A stretch of 64,000 nucleotides of DNA from Hymenobacter sp. DG01 (GCF_006352025.1 NZ_CP040936.1:4094001-4158000); one strand, 5' to 3'. Positions 35,512-44,216 are shown, numbered from the stretch's first letter. Notes: generated from the letters alone by a model not told the origin. Translations and numbers: made by a program.

Positions 35512-35804
35512 AGGCATAAGCAGCGCCCCTTTCCCGTGCGCCAACACTAGTCCAGAAAACTCCGGTGAGGGGAAGGGCAGACACCGAACGCATCAGCAAG
35601 ATACCAGTCCTTCCGGATATGGGACAGAGCCGCTGCTACCAAACCAACCACAACAGGAACAGTTTAGTTGCTTGCCCCGGCGCCGGGGCCGCGCCTACCC
35701 GCCTAGCCAAGCTCGGGCATAACGGGTTGGCCGGCCCAACGTAGGTAAGAAACACGCACCCCGGCGGCCACGGTCCGCTGCCCGGCCACGCTACCCTCTT
35801 ACCG

Positions 35805-36299
35805 ATGAAAACAACCCAAGCTGCCCTGTGGGGCGTGTTGGCCGGGGCGGCCGGCGTTGCCGCCATGACCCTGGCCGAGAAAGTGGAGCAGCGCTTTACG
35901 CGCCGGCCCAACTCCTACGTGCCGGCCCATACGCTGGAGCGCCTGCTGCGCCTGCCTCATAAGCCCGACGAGCAGCGCCTCGGCCTGAACTGGACCATGC
36001 ACTGGGGGCAGGGCATCGTGCTAGGAGCCGTGCGCGGACTGATGGCCGCCGGGGGCCTGCGCGGGCCGGTGGGCTCCTTTCTGTTCCTGAACCTGCGCCT
36101 GCTCAACGACCAGACCCTGGAAAACGCCACCGGGGTAGGGGCCCCGCCCTGGACATGGCCCCGCGATGAGCAGGCCATTGACCTGGTGCACAAAAGTATT
36201 TACGCCTTCGTGGCCGGCCTGGTCGCCGACCGCCTGGTGGCCAGGCCGCCCCGCCCGGTGGTGCCCCGGCCCGGCTGGACGCCCGGGCGCCCGGCCTGA
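35805..36299 (+). CDS. Small membrane protein of unknown function
   Basis: 164 residues. A hydrophobic N-terminal helix (TTQAALWGVLAGAAGVAAMTLA) is followed by a conserved-looking ARM: EKVEQRFTRRPNSYVPAHTLE and an amphipathic second helix around MHWGQGIVLGAVRGLMAAGG. A Trp-containing motif (GAPPWTWPRDEQAIDLVHK) precedes a third hydrophobic stretch IYAFVAGLVADRLV and a Pro/Arg-rich tail. The composition suggests an inner membrane protein. No family recognised with certainty. Confidence 0.7.
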   Translation: MKTTQAALWGVLAGAAGVAAMTLAEKVEQRFTRRPNSYVPAHTLERLLRLPHKPDEQRLGLNWTMHWGQGIVLGAVRGLMAAGGLRGPVGSFLFLNLRLLNDQTLENATGVGAPPWTWPRDEQAIDLVHKSIYAFVAGLVADRLVARPPRPVVPRPGWTPGRPA

Positions 36300-36404
36300 G
36301 TTGCCGAAGCCAAAGCAGTTTATCAGCTATTTTTCCCGCGCCTTTCGTATGGAAGTGGTGCCCGCGCGCCCAGCCGGACGCCACTTCTTCTTTTGCTCAC
36401 GTGT

Positions 36405-36845
36405 ATGAATAAGCTTTCCAGTATTCTTCTGATTGATGATGATAAAACGACCAACTTCCTTAATGAGCTGATGCTGCGCAAGCTGGATGTGGCCGACCGG
36501 CTGCTGGTAGCCCTCAACGGCCGCGAGGCCCTGGAGATGCTGCAGGAGCACTGTGCCGCCGTTTCGCCCTCCTGCCCGGTTCTTATTTTTCTCGATATCA
36601 ATATGCCCGTGATGAATGGCTTCGAGTTTCTGGACAGCTACAGCCAGCTGCCCTGGGTGAAGCATCGGGCCACGGTAATTGTGATGCTGACTACCTCGCT
36701 GCACTCCCGCGACCTGCACCGGGCCCAGCAGCTGCCCGTGGCCGGCTTCGTGAGCAAGCCCCTCACGGCCGAAAAAGTAGAGACTATTCTGCGCCAGCAC
36801 TTCCCCGACGCTGTGGGCGGAAGCTCATCCGTAGCCCCCAGCTAA
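36405..36845 (+). CDS. Single-domain response regulator (receiver only)
   Basis: 146 residues from the ATG at 36405. The acidic pocket (LLIDDDKTT), phospho-acceptor D64 (IFLDINMPVMNGFEF), Thr in VMLTTS and K118 in GFVSKPL form a complete receiver. There is no output domain, so it probably acts as a phosphate shuttle or by protein binding; histidine kinases without receivers lie at 33191 and 14183 and are candidate partners (inference). Confidence 0.93.
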   Translation: MNKLSSILLIDDDKTTNFLNELMLRKLDVADRLLVALNGREALEMLQEHCAAVSPSCPVLIFLDINMPVMNGFEFLDSYSQLPWVKHRATVIVMLTTSLHSRDLHRAQQLPVAGFVSKPLTAEKVETILRQHFPDAVGGSSSVAPS

Positions 36846-36945
36846 GCCTGCCGCCGGCCAGAAGATAGAGGCCCGGGAGCCAACACAAGGTTTTTGTCTT
36901 GCGTAGGAGGAGGGTTTGTACCGTACTTTTTTAGCACCTCACATC

Positions 36946-37221
36946 ATGGCTGATTCCTCCCATTCCTCTGCCCCTGATTCTGGCTGGGCTGCCCCCGGCG
37001 GTTTGTCGCCCATCCCGAAAGAAGAGCTTTTCCGCGTCCTCGACGAGGAGAACATCCAACTCAAAGACCTGCCCAAAAAGAATAAGCACCTGGCCGACAA
37101 AATCCGGGACATCTACGAAAAGTCGTCGGGCGAAAAGCTGAAGCCCGCCGATATGGAGGCCTTTCAGGCCCTGGTTGGCCGCGAGGCTACCGAGTGGATT
37201 GCCCGCCGCCCACACGTATAG
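36946..37221 (+). CDS. Small conserved-looking cytoplasmic protein
   Basis: 91 residues from the ATG at 36946. After a Ser/Pro-rich start it has a helical body (PIPKEELFRVLDEENIQLKD, KKNKHLADKIRDIYEKSSG, KPADMEAFQALVGREATEWI) rich in Lys and Glu. No family recognised. The preceding sequence contains TACTTTTTT, one base from the -7 consensus. A strong hairpin follows. Confidence 0.6.
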   Translation: MADSSHSSAPDSGWAAPGGLSPIPKEELFRVLDEENIQLKDLPKKNKHLADKIRDIYEKSSGEKLKPADMEAFQALVGREATEWIARRPHV

Positions 37222-37271
37222 GCCCCCGGCTGCCCCGGCCTGCGGCCGGAGGCCGGCCGCTTTATCTGGCG

Positions 37272-37308
37272 CCCCGGCGCGGTAGTGCTTCGTGCTGCCG
37301 CGCCGGGG
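37272..37308 (+). terminator. Hairpin after the small gene
   Basis: CCCCGGCGCGGTAG (37272-37285) pairs with CTGCCGCGCCGGGG (37295-37308) with one mismatch. No T tract follows, so it may be a Rho-assisted or RNA-stabilising structure. Confidence 0.5.
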
Positions 37309-37470
37309 TGCTGGTGTGTAGAGGCAGGGACAGGGCGGGTGCAAGAGCCTGGAACAGACGGCCCCTCAGAGCCGCGAAAACGGCGTTTAGCGCAAGCTGA
37401 GCAATATCCGAAGGGTTGCGGCTGCCGTAGGGGGTAGGAGATTCATCACCTCCCCGACCTGCCTGACCCC

Positions 37471-38547
37471 ATGCGCCAACTCTCCCTTACCCAGCTCCTG
37501 CCCGCTGCCTCTCCCCGCTACCGGGGGCGCCCATCTGTAGTTTCTGTGCTGCTCCTGCTACTGGCAACTCTCCTGCTCGGCAGCTGCGCTACTTCCCGCC
37601 CCGGCAGCGCCGTGCGGAAAAAAGTGCAGGGCAAAACCTACGTGATTATTGGGGCATCCAGCGGCTTTGGCCGGGGCATGGCCGAGCAGCTCGGGGCCAT
37701 GAAAGCCAACGTGGTGCTGGCTGCCCGCCGCGCCGAGGTGCTGGAGGAAGTGGCCGACAAAGTGCGGGCCGCGGGCGGCCAGGCCCTGGTAGTGCCCACC
37801 GACATCAGCCAGCCCGAGCAGGTACAGCGCCTCGCCGATGCGGCCCAGCAGCAGTTCGGGCGGGTTGATGTTTGGGTGAACGACGTAGGGGTAGGGGGCA
37901 TCGGGCGGTTCTGGGACATTCCCCTGGCCGACTACTCCCGCCTGATCGACGTGAACCTGAAGGGCATCGTGTACGGCAGCCAGGTCGCCATCAAAATTTT
38001 CCAGAAGCAGGGTAGCGGCACGCTCATGAACCTGGGCTCCGTGGAAAGCAAGGTGCCCCTGGCCTACCACGCCGTGTACGCCGCCACCAAAGGCGCCATC
38101 CGCAACCTCGACCGGGCCCTGCACCACGAGCTGCGCCTGCAGGGCTACAAGAACATTAAAGTGGTAACCATTGAGCCCTGGGCCGTGGATACTCCGTTCT
38201 GGGGCCACGCGGCCAACTACAGCGGCGGCACCCCGCGCATGGCCGCTATGGACCCGCCCAGTAAGGTGGTCAACGCCATGGTGCGCTCTTCGGTGCGGCC
38301 CCGGCAGGAGCTGCCGGTGGGCTGGAAGGCCCGCGGTGCCTCGTTCTCTCACCAGATTCTGCCCCACTTCACCGACCGGATTTCGGCCAACATCGTGCAC
38401 CGCTACCAAATGAAAACCGCGCCTCCCGCTCCGGCTACCCCCAGCTCCCTTTACCAACCCGTGCCCACCGGCCAGGGCGTGGACGACGGCGTGAAAAAGC
38501 GCATCAAGCAGGAAAACCGCCAGCGCAAGCAGCAGAAGAAAGGCTAG
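37471..38547 (+). CDS. Short-chain dehydrogenase with lipoprotein-type signal
   Basis: 358 residues. The N-terminus has a long hydrophobic helix ending in a lipobox (LLLLLATLLLGSCATS). The remainder is a complete SDR: coenzyme motif GASSGFGRG, VPTDIS, NDVGVGG at the NNAG position, S in NLGSVES and YAATK (Tyr-x-x-x-Lys). A basic tail (KKRIKQENRQRKQQKKG) ends the protein. SDRs are normally cytosolic because NAD(P)H is there, so a lipoprotein anchor is odd; the other possibility is that the helix is a plain membrane anchor with the enzyme in the cytoplasm. Substrate unknown. Confidence 0.82.
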   Translation: MRQLSLTQLLPAASPRYRGRPSVVSVLLLLLATLLLGSCATSRPGSAVRKKVQGKTYVIIGASSGFGRGMAEQLGAMKANVVLAARRAEVLEEVADKVRAAGGQALVVPTDISQPEQVQRLADAAQQQFGRVDVWVNDVGVGGIGRFWDIPLADYSRLIDVNLKGIVYGSQVAIKIFQKQGSGTLMNLGSVESKVPLAYHAVYAATKGAIRNLDRALHHELRLQGYKNIKVVTIEPWAVDTPFWGHAANYSGGTPRMAAMDPPSKVVNAMVRSSVRPRQELPVGWKARGASFSHQILPHFTDRISANIVHRYQMKTAPPAPATPSSLYQPVPTGQGVDDGVKKRIKQENRQRKQQKKG

Positions 38548-38590
38548 TTGGGCGCCCCCGAGGCTGGCCAGAAGCGCCTGCTTCCAGAAA

Positions 38591-38626
38591 TAACATTGGC
38601 GTAACCTCTGGTAATATTGGCGTAAC
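38591..38626. repeat. Direct repeat upstream of the esterase lipoprotein gene
   Basis: TAACATTGGCGTAAC (38591-38605) and TAATATTGGCGTAAC (38612-38626) differ at one position and are spaced 21 bp start to start, close to two turns of the helix. A paired regulator-binding site is a reasonable reading. Confidence 0.55.
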
Positions 38627-38692
38627 TCCGGCCCGGCAGATAACGGCGTTCTTTGCGGCTCAAAACCACAAAATTCCTTTACCTGCTTGTGT

Positions 38693-39880
38693 ATGAGCCG
38701 CAAATTTCTGGCTGCAACGCTTCTCTGGGCCGCTACGGCCGCACCCTTGCTCACGGCCTGCGACGACGATAACGTCATTGAGTCGTCGGATAACAAGGTC
38801 ACCTACAGCCCCCCGGCCAGCGTTTCGTCGTTGCGCTTCATTGGGGAGAAAATTGTACCCTACAACCAGAAGTTCAACAACACCACCCTGGGTGGCTTCT
38901 CGGGCATCGACTACCGTCCCGAAACCGGCATGTACTACATCATGTGCGATGATGCCTCGGCCCTGCAGCCGGTGCGCTTCTACATGGCCCGCCTTGATTT
39001 CAACGAAAGCAGCTTCTCCGACGTCACGTTCACGGGCGTGACCACGCTCAAGCGCCCCGACGGCAGCAACTTCCCCAGCCCCACCGCCGACTCAAACGCC
39101 ACCATCGACCCGGAGGGCATCCGCTACGACCCCGCCACCTGGCGCATCATCTGGTCGAGTGAGGGGGTGCGCAACCTGACCCGCACCCCGGCCGTGCTCA
39201 ACCACCCCTTCCTGCGCGAAGCCAACCCCGACGGTAGCTACGTGGCCGAGTTCGGCCTGCCTTCGCTGTTCCGGATACAGGCCACCGATAACGGCACGCG
39301 CTCCAACGGCTCCTTCGAGGGCTTGTCTTTGTCGCCGGATGGGCGCTTTCTCTACACCGCCCAGGAAGAGCCCCTCTACGAGGATGGCCCGCGGGCCAGC
39401 CCTACCGTGGCCGGCTCCCCCATCCGCATCCTGAAGTATGACCGCACTACCCGCCAGCCCGTGGCCCAGTACGCCTACAAGCTGGATGCGGTGCACAAGG
39501 CACCCGTACCCGAAACGCAGTTCCAGCTTAATGGGGTAGTAGAGGTGCTGGCTATGTCGGAGACGAAGATGCTGGTAATGGAGCGTTCCTTTGCCGTGGG
39601 CGCTACCCCCGACTACTCCGTGAAGATCTATGAAATTGACCTGACCGGCGCCACCGACGTTTCATCCCTGACCTCGCTGCAGAGTGCCAGCTACACCCCC
39701 GTGAGCAAGCGCCTGGTGCTGGACGTAGCCACTACGGGCGTCAAGCGCATCGATAACCTGGAGGGCATGACCTTCGGCCCCAAGCTGCCCAACGGCCACC
39801 ACTCGCTGGTACTGGTATCCGACGACAACTTCGGAGCCACCCAGATTTCACAGTTCCTGGCCTTTGAGGTAATGCCCTAA
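38693..39880 (+). CDS. Esterase-like phytase lipoprotein
   Basis: 395 residues from the ATG at 38693. Lipobox LLTAC after LAATLLWAATAAP. The body fits the phytase-type beta-propeller esterase-like family: LGGFSGIDYRPETGMYYIMC, DPEGIRYDP, NGSFEGLSLSPDGRFLYTAQE, GVVEVLAMSETKMLVMERSF and the closing LEGMTFGPKLPNGHHSLVLV with SDDNF. Similar proteins release phosphate or carboxyl groups from small esters; the true substrate here is unknown. Anchored in the envelope. Confidence 0.85.
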   Translation: MSRKFLAATLLWAATAAPLLTACDDDNVIESSDNKVTYSPPASVSSLRFIGEKIVPYNQKFNNTTLGGFSGIDYRPETGMYYIMCDDASALQPVRFYMARLDFNESSFSDVTFTGVTTLKRPDGSNFPSPTADSNATIDPEGIRYDPATWRIIWSSEGVRNLTRTPAVLNHPFLREANPDGSYVAEFGLPSLFRIQATDNGTRSNGSFEGLSLSPDGRFLYTAQEEPLYEDGPRASPTVAGSPIRILKYDRTTRQPVAQYAYKLDAVHKAPVPETQFQLNGVVEVLAMSETKMLVMERSFAVGATPDYSVKIYEIDLTGATDVSSLTSLQSASYTPVSKRLVLDVATTGVKRIDNLEGMTFGPKLPNGHHSLVLVSDDNFGATQISQFLAFEVMP

Positions 39881-39904
39881 AGCGCACCCCGCATCCTCTG
39901 AAAA

Positions 39905-39938
39905 ACAAAAGCCGGCCTAGTGCCGGCTTTTGTTTTTT
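39905..39938 (+). terminator. Terminator of the esterase gene
   Basis: ACAAAAGCCGGC, short loop, GCCGGCTTTTGT, then TTTTT; 24 nt after the stop. Confidence 0.88.
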
Positions 39939-39985
39939 AGCCGCCCTGCAGCCGGAAACTGCTCGTTTTGCTCTTATAATGGACC

Positions 39986-41062
39986 ATGAAACCGCACTAT
40001 CCTATCCTTGATGGCCTCCGGGGCGTGGCCGCCATTCTGGTGGTTGTCTTTCACGTCTTCGAAGGCCACTTTCCCAATTTCGCCCAACACCCCATCCACC
40101 ACGGCTACCTGGCTGTCGATTTCTTTTTTCTGCTCTCGGGCTTTGTGGTGGGCTACGCCTACGACGACCGGTGGCCGCGCATGAACACCCTCGACTTCTT
40201 CAAGATCCGGCTGGTGCGCCTGCACCCGCTCATTCTGCTCAGCGTGCTCATTGGCGGCGTCTGCATCTGGCTTGACCCCTACATGCACATCCCTGGGCAA
40301 GTGGGCCTGCTCAAGCTGCTGGGCATCCTGCTGCTCACCGCTACCCTGCTGCCCGCCCCCGACCTGCGCGGCTGGGGCGAAACCCACTCCCTGAACGGGC
40401 CGCTGTGGTCGTTGCTGCAGGAGTACGTGGCCAACCTGCTCTATGCCGTGTGGGGCCGTAAGCTCAGCCAGCGCGGCCTGTGGGGGTTGGTGGTTATTAG
40501 TGGGGTAGCTCTAACCTGGGTGGCCGTAGCCCGCGGCGACATTGCCACCGGCTGGGCCCACTCTAACATCTGGATAGCTGTTATCCGGATGCTGTACCCC
40601 TTCTTCGCCGGGCTGCTGCTGTTCCGGGCGGGGCGGCTGGTGCGGGTGCCGTTTGCGTTTCCGCTGTGCTCTCTAGCCCTGGCGGCGCTGTTTTGCCTGC
40701 CCTATTTCCCTGTCAATGGGCTGTATGAGGCGGCCTGCATCCTGTTCGCGTTTCCGCTGATTGTGGCGGCCGGGGCTGGCGGGCAGGTAAGTGGGGCTGG
40801 GGCCAGGGTGTGCAAGTTCCTCGGCGACCTTTCCTACCCCCTCTATATCACCCACTACCCCTTCATGTACCTCTATACCAACTGGCTGATTAACCGCAAG
40901 CCCACACCCGCCGAGGCTGCGCCCGTGGCCCTGGGCCTGCTGGTGTTCGTGTTGCTGCTGGGCTACGCCGCCCTCAAGCTCTACGATGAGCCGGTGCGCG
41001 CCTGGCTTCGGGAAAAAGTGCTGTTGAAGCCTGCCCCCGCGCCAGTGGCCTCGCGAAAATAA
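39986..41062 (+). CDS. Acyltransferase 3 family membrane protein
   Basis: 358 residues, about ten hydrophobic segments. The N-terminus YPILDGLRGVAAILVVVFHV with the conserved Arg and His, then GYLAVDFFFLLSGFVVGYAY and RLVRLHPL, are the signature of the acyltransferase 3/OafA family, which acylates surface sugars. The C-terminal basic tail is cytoplasmic. No polysaccharide genes are adjacent, so its target is not visible from context. Confidence 0.92.
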   Translation: MKPHYPILDGLRGVAAILVVVFHVFEGHFPNFAQHPIHHGYLAVDFFFLLSGFVVGYAYDDRWPRMNTLDFFKIRLVRLHPLILLSVLIGGVCIWLDPYMHIPGQVGLLKLLGILLLTATLLPAPDLRGWGETHSLNGPLWSLLQEYVANLLYAVWGRKLSQRGLWGLVVISGVALTWVAVARGDIATGWAHSNIWIAVIRMLYPFFAGLLLFRAGRLVRVPFAFPLCSLALAALFCLPYFPVNGLYEAACILFAFPLIVAAGAGGQVSGAGARVCKFLGDLSYPLYITHYPFMYLYTNWLINRKPTPAEAAPVALGLLVFVLLLGYAALKLYDEPVRAWLREKVLLKPAPAPVASRK

Positions 41063-41223
41063 CCGGCCGCTCCGATTGCCACCTGCTAGCTACTATGCGA
41101 GGCGGGCCGGGTACTGGGTTCCGGGTAGGAAATGCCCTATATTGAGTGCGTTATATGTGCGCCCGACCCCCGGAACCCTGGGGCGTGCCCGAACTTTAGG
41201 AAAATAGTGGCTTCTAAGACGAT

Positions 41224-41919
41224 ATGGTTTCAAGCGAGCATAACCGATTAGCCGAGTTAGATTCTTACAATATCCTGCACTCAGCTCAGGAAAAGCTATT
41301 CGACGATCTGGCGGAGCTGGCGGCCTATATTTTTAGCGTTCCGGTAGCGCGCATAGCGTTTGTACATAGGCAAGGGGTATGGCACAAGGCCAGCGTGGGC
41401 ATGCCCGCCCAGGAAACTATTGACCTGGAGCAAAGCCTGTGTCCGCGCGCCATTAAGGCCGATGAGCCCGTGCTGGTGTACACTGATTTGGCCGCCCTTC
41501 CTCAGGCCAGCACCGACACTGCCCGGGAGCGGCAGGTACGGTTTTATGCCGGCGCCCCGCTGCGCACTTCGGCAGGCCACTGCATCGGAACGGTATGCCT
41601 GGCCGGCTACGAGCCTCGCCAGTTCACGGAGGCGGAGCAGCAGCTGTTACAGCAGCTGTCGGGGCTGGTGGTGCAGGCCCTGGAGGCGCGCCGCTACCTG
41701 CTGACGGCGCACACTCCGGCGGAATGGGAGCTGCTCCGGCAGGACGCCGAGGAGGCCCTGCACAACCAGATGGCGGTAGTCCGCTACCTCAAGGCCCGCA
41801 GCGAAGGCCAGGTGCCCGTGCCTTCCGCCTTGCTGGAGCCTATTTCCAGGCGCCTGGTTGAGGTGGCCGAGGTGTTCAGCCTCGGCCGGCCGCCCGAAGC
41901 GCCCGAAGGCAGCGTATAG
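41224..41919 (+). CDS. GAF domain protein
   Basis: 231 residues. A GAF domain spans about residues 20-160: EKLFDDLAELAAYIFSVPVA, IAFVHRQGVWHKASVGM, SLCPRAI, VRFYAGAPLRTSAGHCIGTV and CLAGYEPRQFTEAEQQLLQQ. A helical C-terminal tail follows (EWELLRQDAEEALHNQMAVV). No output domain, so it likely binds a small ligand and acts through a partner. The Bacteroidota habit of free-standing GAF proteins near PAS kinases fits. Confidence 0.87.
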   Translation: MVSSEHNRLAELDSYNILHSAQEKLFDDLAELAAYIFSVPVARIAFVHRQGVWHKASVGMPAQETIDLEQSLCPRAIKADEPVLVYTDLAALPQASTDTARERQVRFYAGAPLRTSAGHCIGTVCLAGYEPRQFTEAEQQLLQQLSGLVVQALEARRYLLTAHTPAEWELLRQDAEEALHNQMAVVRYLKARSEGQVPVPSALLEPISRRLVEVAEVFSLGRPPEAPEGSV

Positions 41920-42110
41920 CTACCCCTGCCGCCGGTCGCAACTGCCGGCCCGCCGGCGGGAGTAGCCTCAGGATATAAAGTGCGTTAGTTTGCCAGCAGG
42001 GGATGTAGCTGAACGGAGGGCCCTGCGCCACCTAACGGCTGGGGCCTGCATGCCGGTAAGCATGCCGTTTTAACGCTCACGCGGAGCTTACCGGGGCACC
42101 TACCTGTTCG

Positions 42111-43637
42111 TTACCGCTGAGCCTGCGGGCCAAGCAGGGCTTCGAGGCGGCGCAGACGCTCTTCCAGCGCGGCGGTAGCGGTGGCCGATGAGGTGCCTGT
42201 GGCAGCCGTGGTTTGCAGCTGCTGCACTTGCTGGCGCAGGTGGGCGTTGTCGGCTTTCAGCGCCAGTACCTGCCGGTACAAGGCCTGAATGGCAATGAGG
42301 TTCACCCCGTCGAAGTCGGCTTGGTTGATGGTGGTGTCGTTGCCGATGACGCCCAGCGCGTCGTGGCCGAAGGCCTGGTAGAAGTCCTGAGCCATGGGGC
42401 CGTAGTGGCGCATGGTGCGCGGGTCCTGGCCGCGGTAGTTCCAGGAGCCCAGGCGCATCTGGTTGATGCGGGCCAGAAACTCGTTGCCGTCGGCCACCCG
42501 CACCAGCTCCTTCTTGGTTGAGTCGGACGTAACCTGCCAGGAGTTACTGCCCGCGTTCAGCACCACGCCTATGCTCATGGCAGCGTTAGAGTAGAGGCGG
42601 TAGCCCCCGGAGTAGCGGGCTGAAAACTGGTTGTTGACCGTGGCCCGCAAGGAGTCGTTAACGGAGGCATCGGCAATGGTGAAGGTGCCCGACCGGCCGG
42701 CGGCCGAGGCGAAGCGGCCCAGGGCCACGGCGTTGGCGGCATTAGCCGTGCATCGCTCGCCCAGTGCCACCGCAGCGCGGCCCCGGGCCAGAGAATTAAT
42801 GCCCGATACCAGGCTGTAGCTGCTCTTCACGCGGCAGAGGTTGCCAAACACGACCGAGGCAGTGGAGTTTTGATCGATAGTATTGCTGGCGCCGATAGCC
42901 GTGGAATAGCTACCCCGAACGGTGTTGTTGTACCCACTCGCTAGGCTGTAGTTGCCGCCCACAGAATTATTATAGCCGAAGGCAGCGCTGTAAAAGCCCA
43001 GGTTGCTGCCGTCCCACTGGGCCCCGTCGATGCCGCCGGCCCGGAAGGCCCCGTAGAACGACGACCACATCATCCGGTCGCCGGCGCCTGTGGTGGGTGC
43101 GGTTGTGGAACCATAGCCTACGTTGGTCCGGACCACAAAGCCGGCATCGGCATTGTCAAGGATCATTCCGGTTCCGTTTTCGTAGTTATCGGTCAAGCGC
43201 TGGCCGTTGAGCCTTACCAGGCCCACGTTACTGATAGTCAGACCTGCGGTGCCCGGTGTGGCCGCCGTGCCGCCCACCAGCCGCTTGCCGTTGAGCACCA
43301 GGTTTTGGCTGAGCACATGGTTACCGAGGTTGTCGGCGGCGCGGGCTTTATCTGGAATAAAGAGCCAGCTACCCCCCGCAGCGTACCAGAAGCCCTGGCG
43401 GCCATCGGTCTGGAATACCATCAGGCCATCTGGCGGCGTGGCAATGCCAACGCGAGTCACCGAGTCCATGCGCGGAATGAGCAGGCCCTTGCCCTGGGCG
43501 TCGATATCCAGGATGGCGGCGGGGTTGGGAGTGCCCGCCGTGCCAATACGTACGCCGCCGGGGGTGGTCTGGGCCTGGGCCGAAGATAGGCCCGCTAGCA
43601 GGCCCGCCACGAGGAAAGAGAAGTAGCCGTGTTTCAA
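42111..43637 (-). CDS. Secreted protein with YadA-like head repeats and S74 chaperone domain
   Basis: 508 residues from a TTG at 43637; the ORF runs open to 43823 but that part overlaps an unrelated pseudogene on the other strand, and the TTG gives a proper signal peptide (KHGYFSFLVAGLLAGLSSAQAQ). Head-type repeats (FYSAAFGYNNSVGGNYSLAS, YSTAIGASNTI, AVALGERCTANAANAVALGR) lead to a peptidase S74 intramolecular chaperone: SDSTKKELVRV with the Ser/Lys dyad region, FLARINQMRLGSWNYRGQDP, HYGPMAQDF and a C-terminal coiled coil (LALKADNAHLRQQVQQLQT). This is the tail-fibre type used for trimer folding, probably a trimeric surface fibre. Confidence 0.85.
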   Translation of the reverse strand: MKHGYFSFLVAGLLAGLSSAQAQTTPGGVRIGTAGTPNPAAILDIDAQGKGLLIPRMDSVTRVGIATPPDGLMVFQTDGRQGFWYAAGGSWLFIPDKARAADNLGNHVLSQNLVLNGKRLVGGTAATPGTAGLTISNVGLVRLNGQRLTDNYENGTGMILDNADAGFVVRTNVGYGSTTAPTTGAGDRMMWSSFYGAFRAGGIDGAQWDGSNLGFYSAAFGYNNSVGGNYSLASGYNNTVRGSYSTAIGASNTIDQNSTASVVFGNLCRVKSSYSLVSGINSLARGRAAVALGERCTANAANAVALGRFASAAGRSGTFTIADASVNDSLRATVNNQFSARYSGGYRLYSNAAMSIGVVLNAGSNSWQVTSDSTKKELVRVADGNEFLARINQMRLGSWNYRGQDPRTMRHYGPMAQDFYQAFGHDALGVIGNDTTINQADFDGVNLIAIQALYRQVLALKADNAHLRQQVQQLQTTAATGTSSATATAALEERLRRLEALLGPQAQR

Positions 43638-43746
43638 GAGGAAGGAAGTAGGAAAGGAAGTATAGGACAAGTCTTTACCCTGTGAAGGTAAGCGCCAAAT
43701 AGCATCCCAAAGAAAAGCACAACCCTCCTGCTTTGCTATATACTCT

Positions 43747-44098
43747 TGTCTGAAGCTTCTGACGGCGCTCATCGGCCCTGGCCGTAAACCCACGGCCTCC
43801 GGGCGACTCTTCCGCATCATCACCCGCCTGGCTGTACAGGAGCTGGAGGCGTGGTTTCTCGGCGACCGGGCCGCTATCCAAGCTGCCTACCCCCGCGTGC
43901 GCCCCCAACCCTTCGCGGCCTCCCCCACGACCCCAATACCATTGCCGGCACTTGGGAAAGCCTCTGGCGTGTGCTGCAGCAGGGCAAGTACTACCCCACC
44001 AGCAAAGCCAAAGTGGAATGGGCCGAAACCACATGGAGCCGAGGCGGAATACCTCGGCCAGTTTTCAGTATTTCTGTCATGGCCTGGCGCAGCTGTAA
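43747..44098 (+). pseudogene. DUF4276 gene remnant, three frames
   Basis: Frame 1 (43747 to about 43924) reads CLKLLTALIGPGRK ... ITRLAVQELEAWFLGDRAAI, with the ELEAWFLGD core. Frame 2 (about 43926 to 44030) reads HDPNTIAGTWESLWRVLQQG and YYPTSKAKVEWAE. Frame 3 (about 44030 to the TAA at 44098) reads HMEPRRNTSASFQYFCHGLA. Joined, these give the C-terminal two-thirds of a DUF4276 protein. The first shift falls in a run of C at 43922-43926; the second is at 44029-44033 and needs a small deletion. The 5' end and any AAA-ATPase partner usually encoded beside this family are missing. Host-like GC content. Confidence 0.8.
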
Positions 44099-44154
44099 CG
44101 CCCGCTGCCGGGGTGGCAATGGTTGCTGCCGAGGTGACAAGAGTCCCGTCTGGT

Positions 44155-44191
44155 GCGAGCTACAAGCTCGCTCTAGACGGGGGTGAACAAG
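44155..44191. repeat. Imperfect inverted repeat at the island edge
   Basis: CCCGTCT...GCGAGC / GCTCGC...AGACGGG, a 37-nt hairpin between the DUF4276 remnant and the AT-rich cassette. Resembles a REP-type palindrome. Confidence 0.55.
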
Positions 44192-44216
44192 TATGTGTAT
44201 ACACGTAGCGCTTAGT

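Noticed and set aside
38591..38626. CRISPR-like direct repeat
   Set aside because: Only two copies with a 6-nt gap; no spacers and no cas genes.
39976..39981. TATAAT sequence before the acyltransferase gene
   Set aside because: Bacteroidota primary sigma factor uses TAnnTTTG; a single TATAAT is expected by chance and has no -35 partner.
41988..42060. tRNA-like start (GGGGATGTAGCTGAACGG)
   Set aside because: No T-arm (GTTCGA-type) or matching acceptor end follows at the right distance; no cloverleaf can be drawn.
43638..43823. N-terminal extension of the S74-domain protein
   Set aside because: It would cover the DUF4276 remnant on the other strand and bury the signal peptide in the middle.
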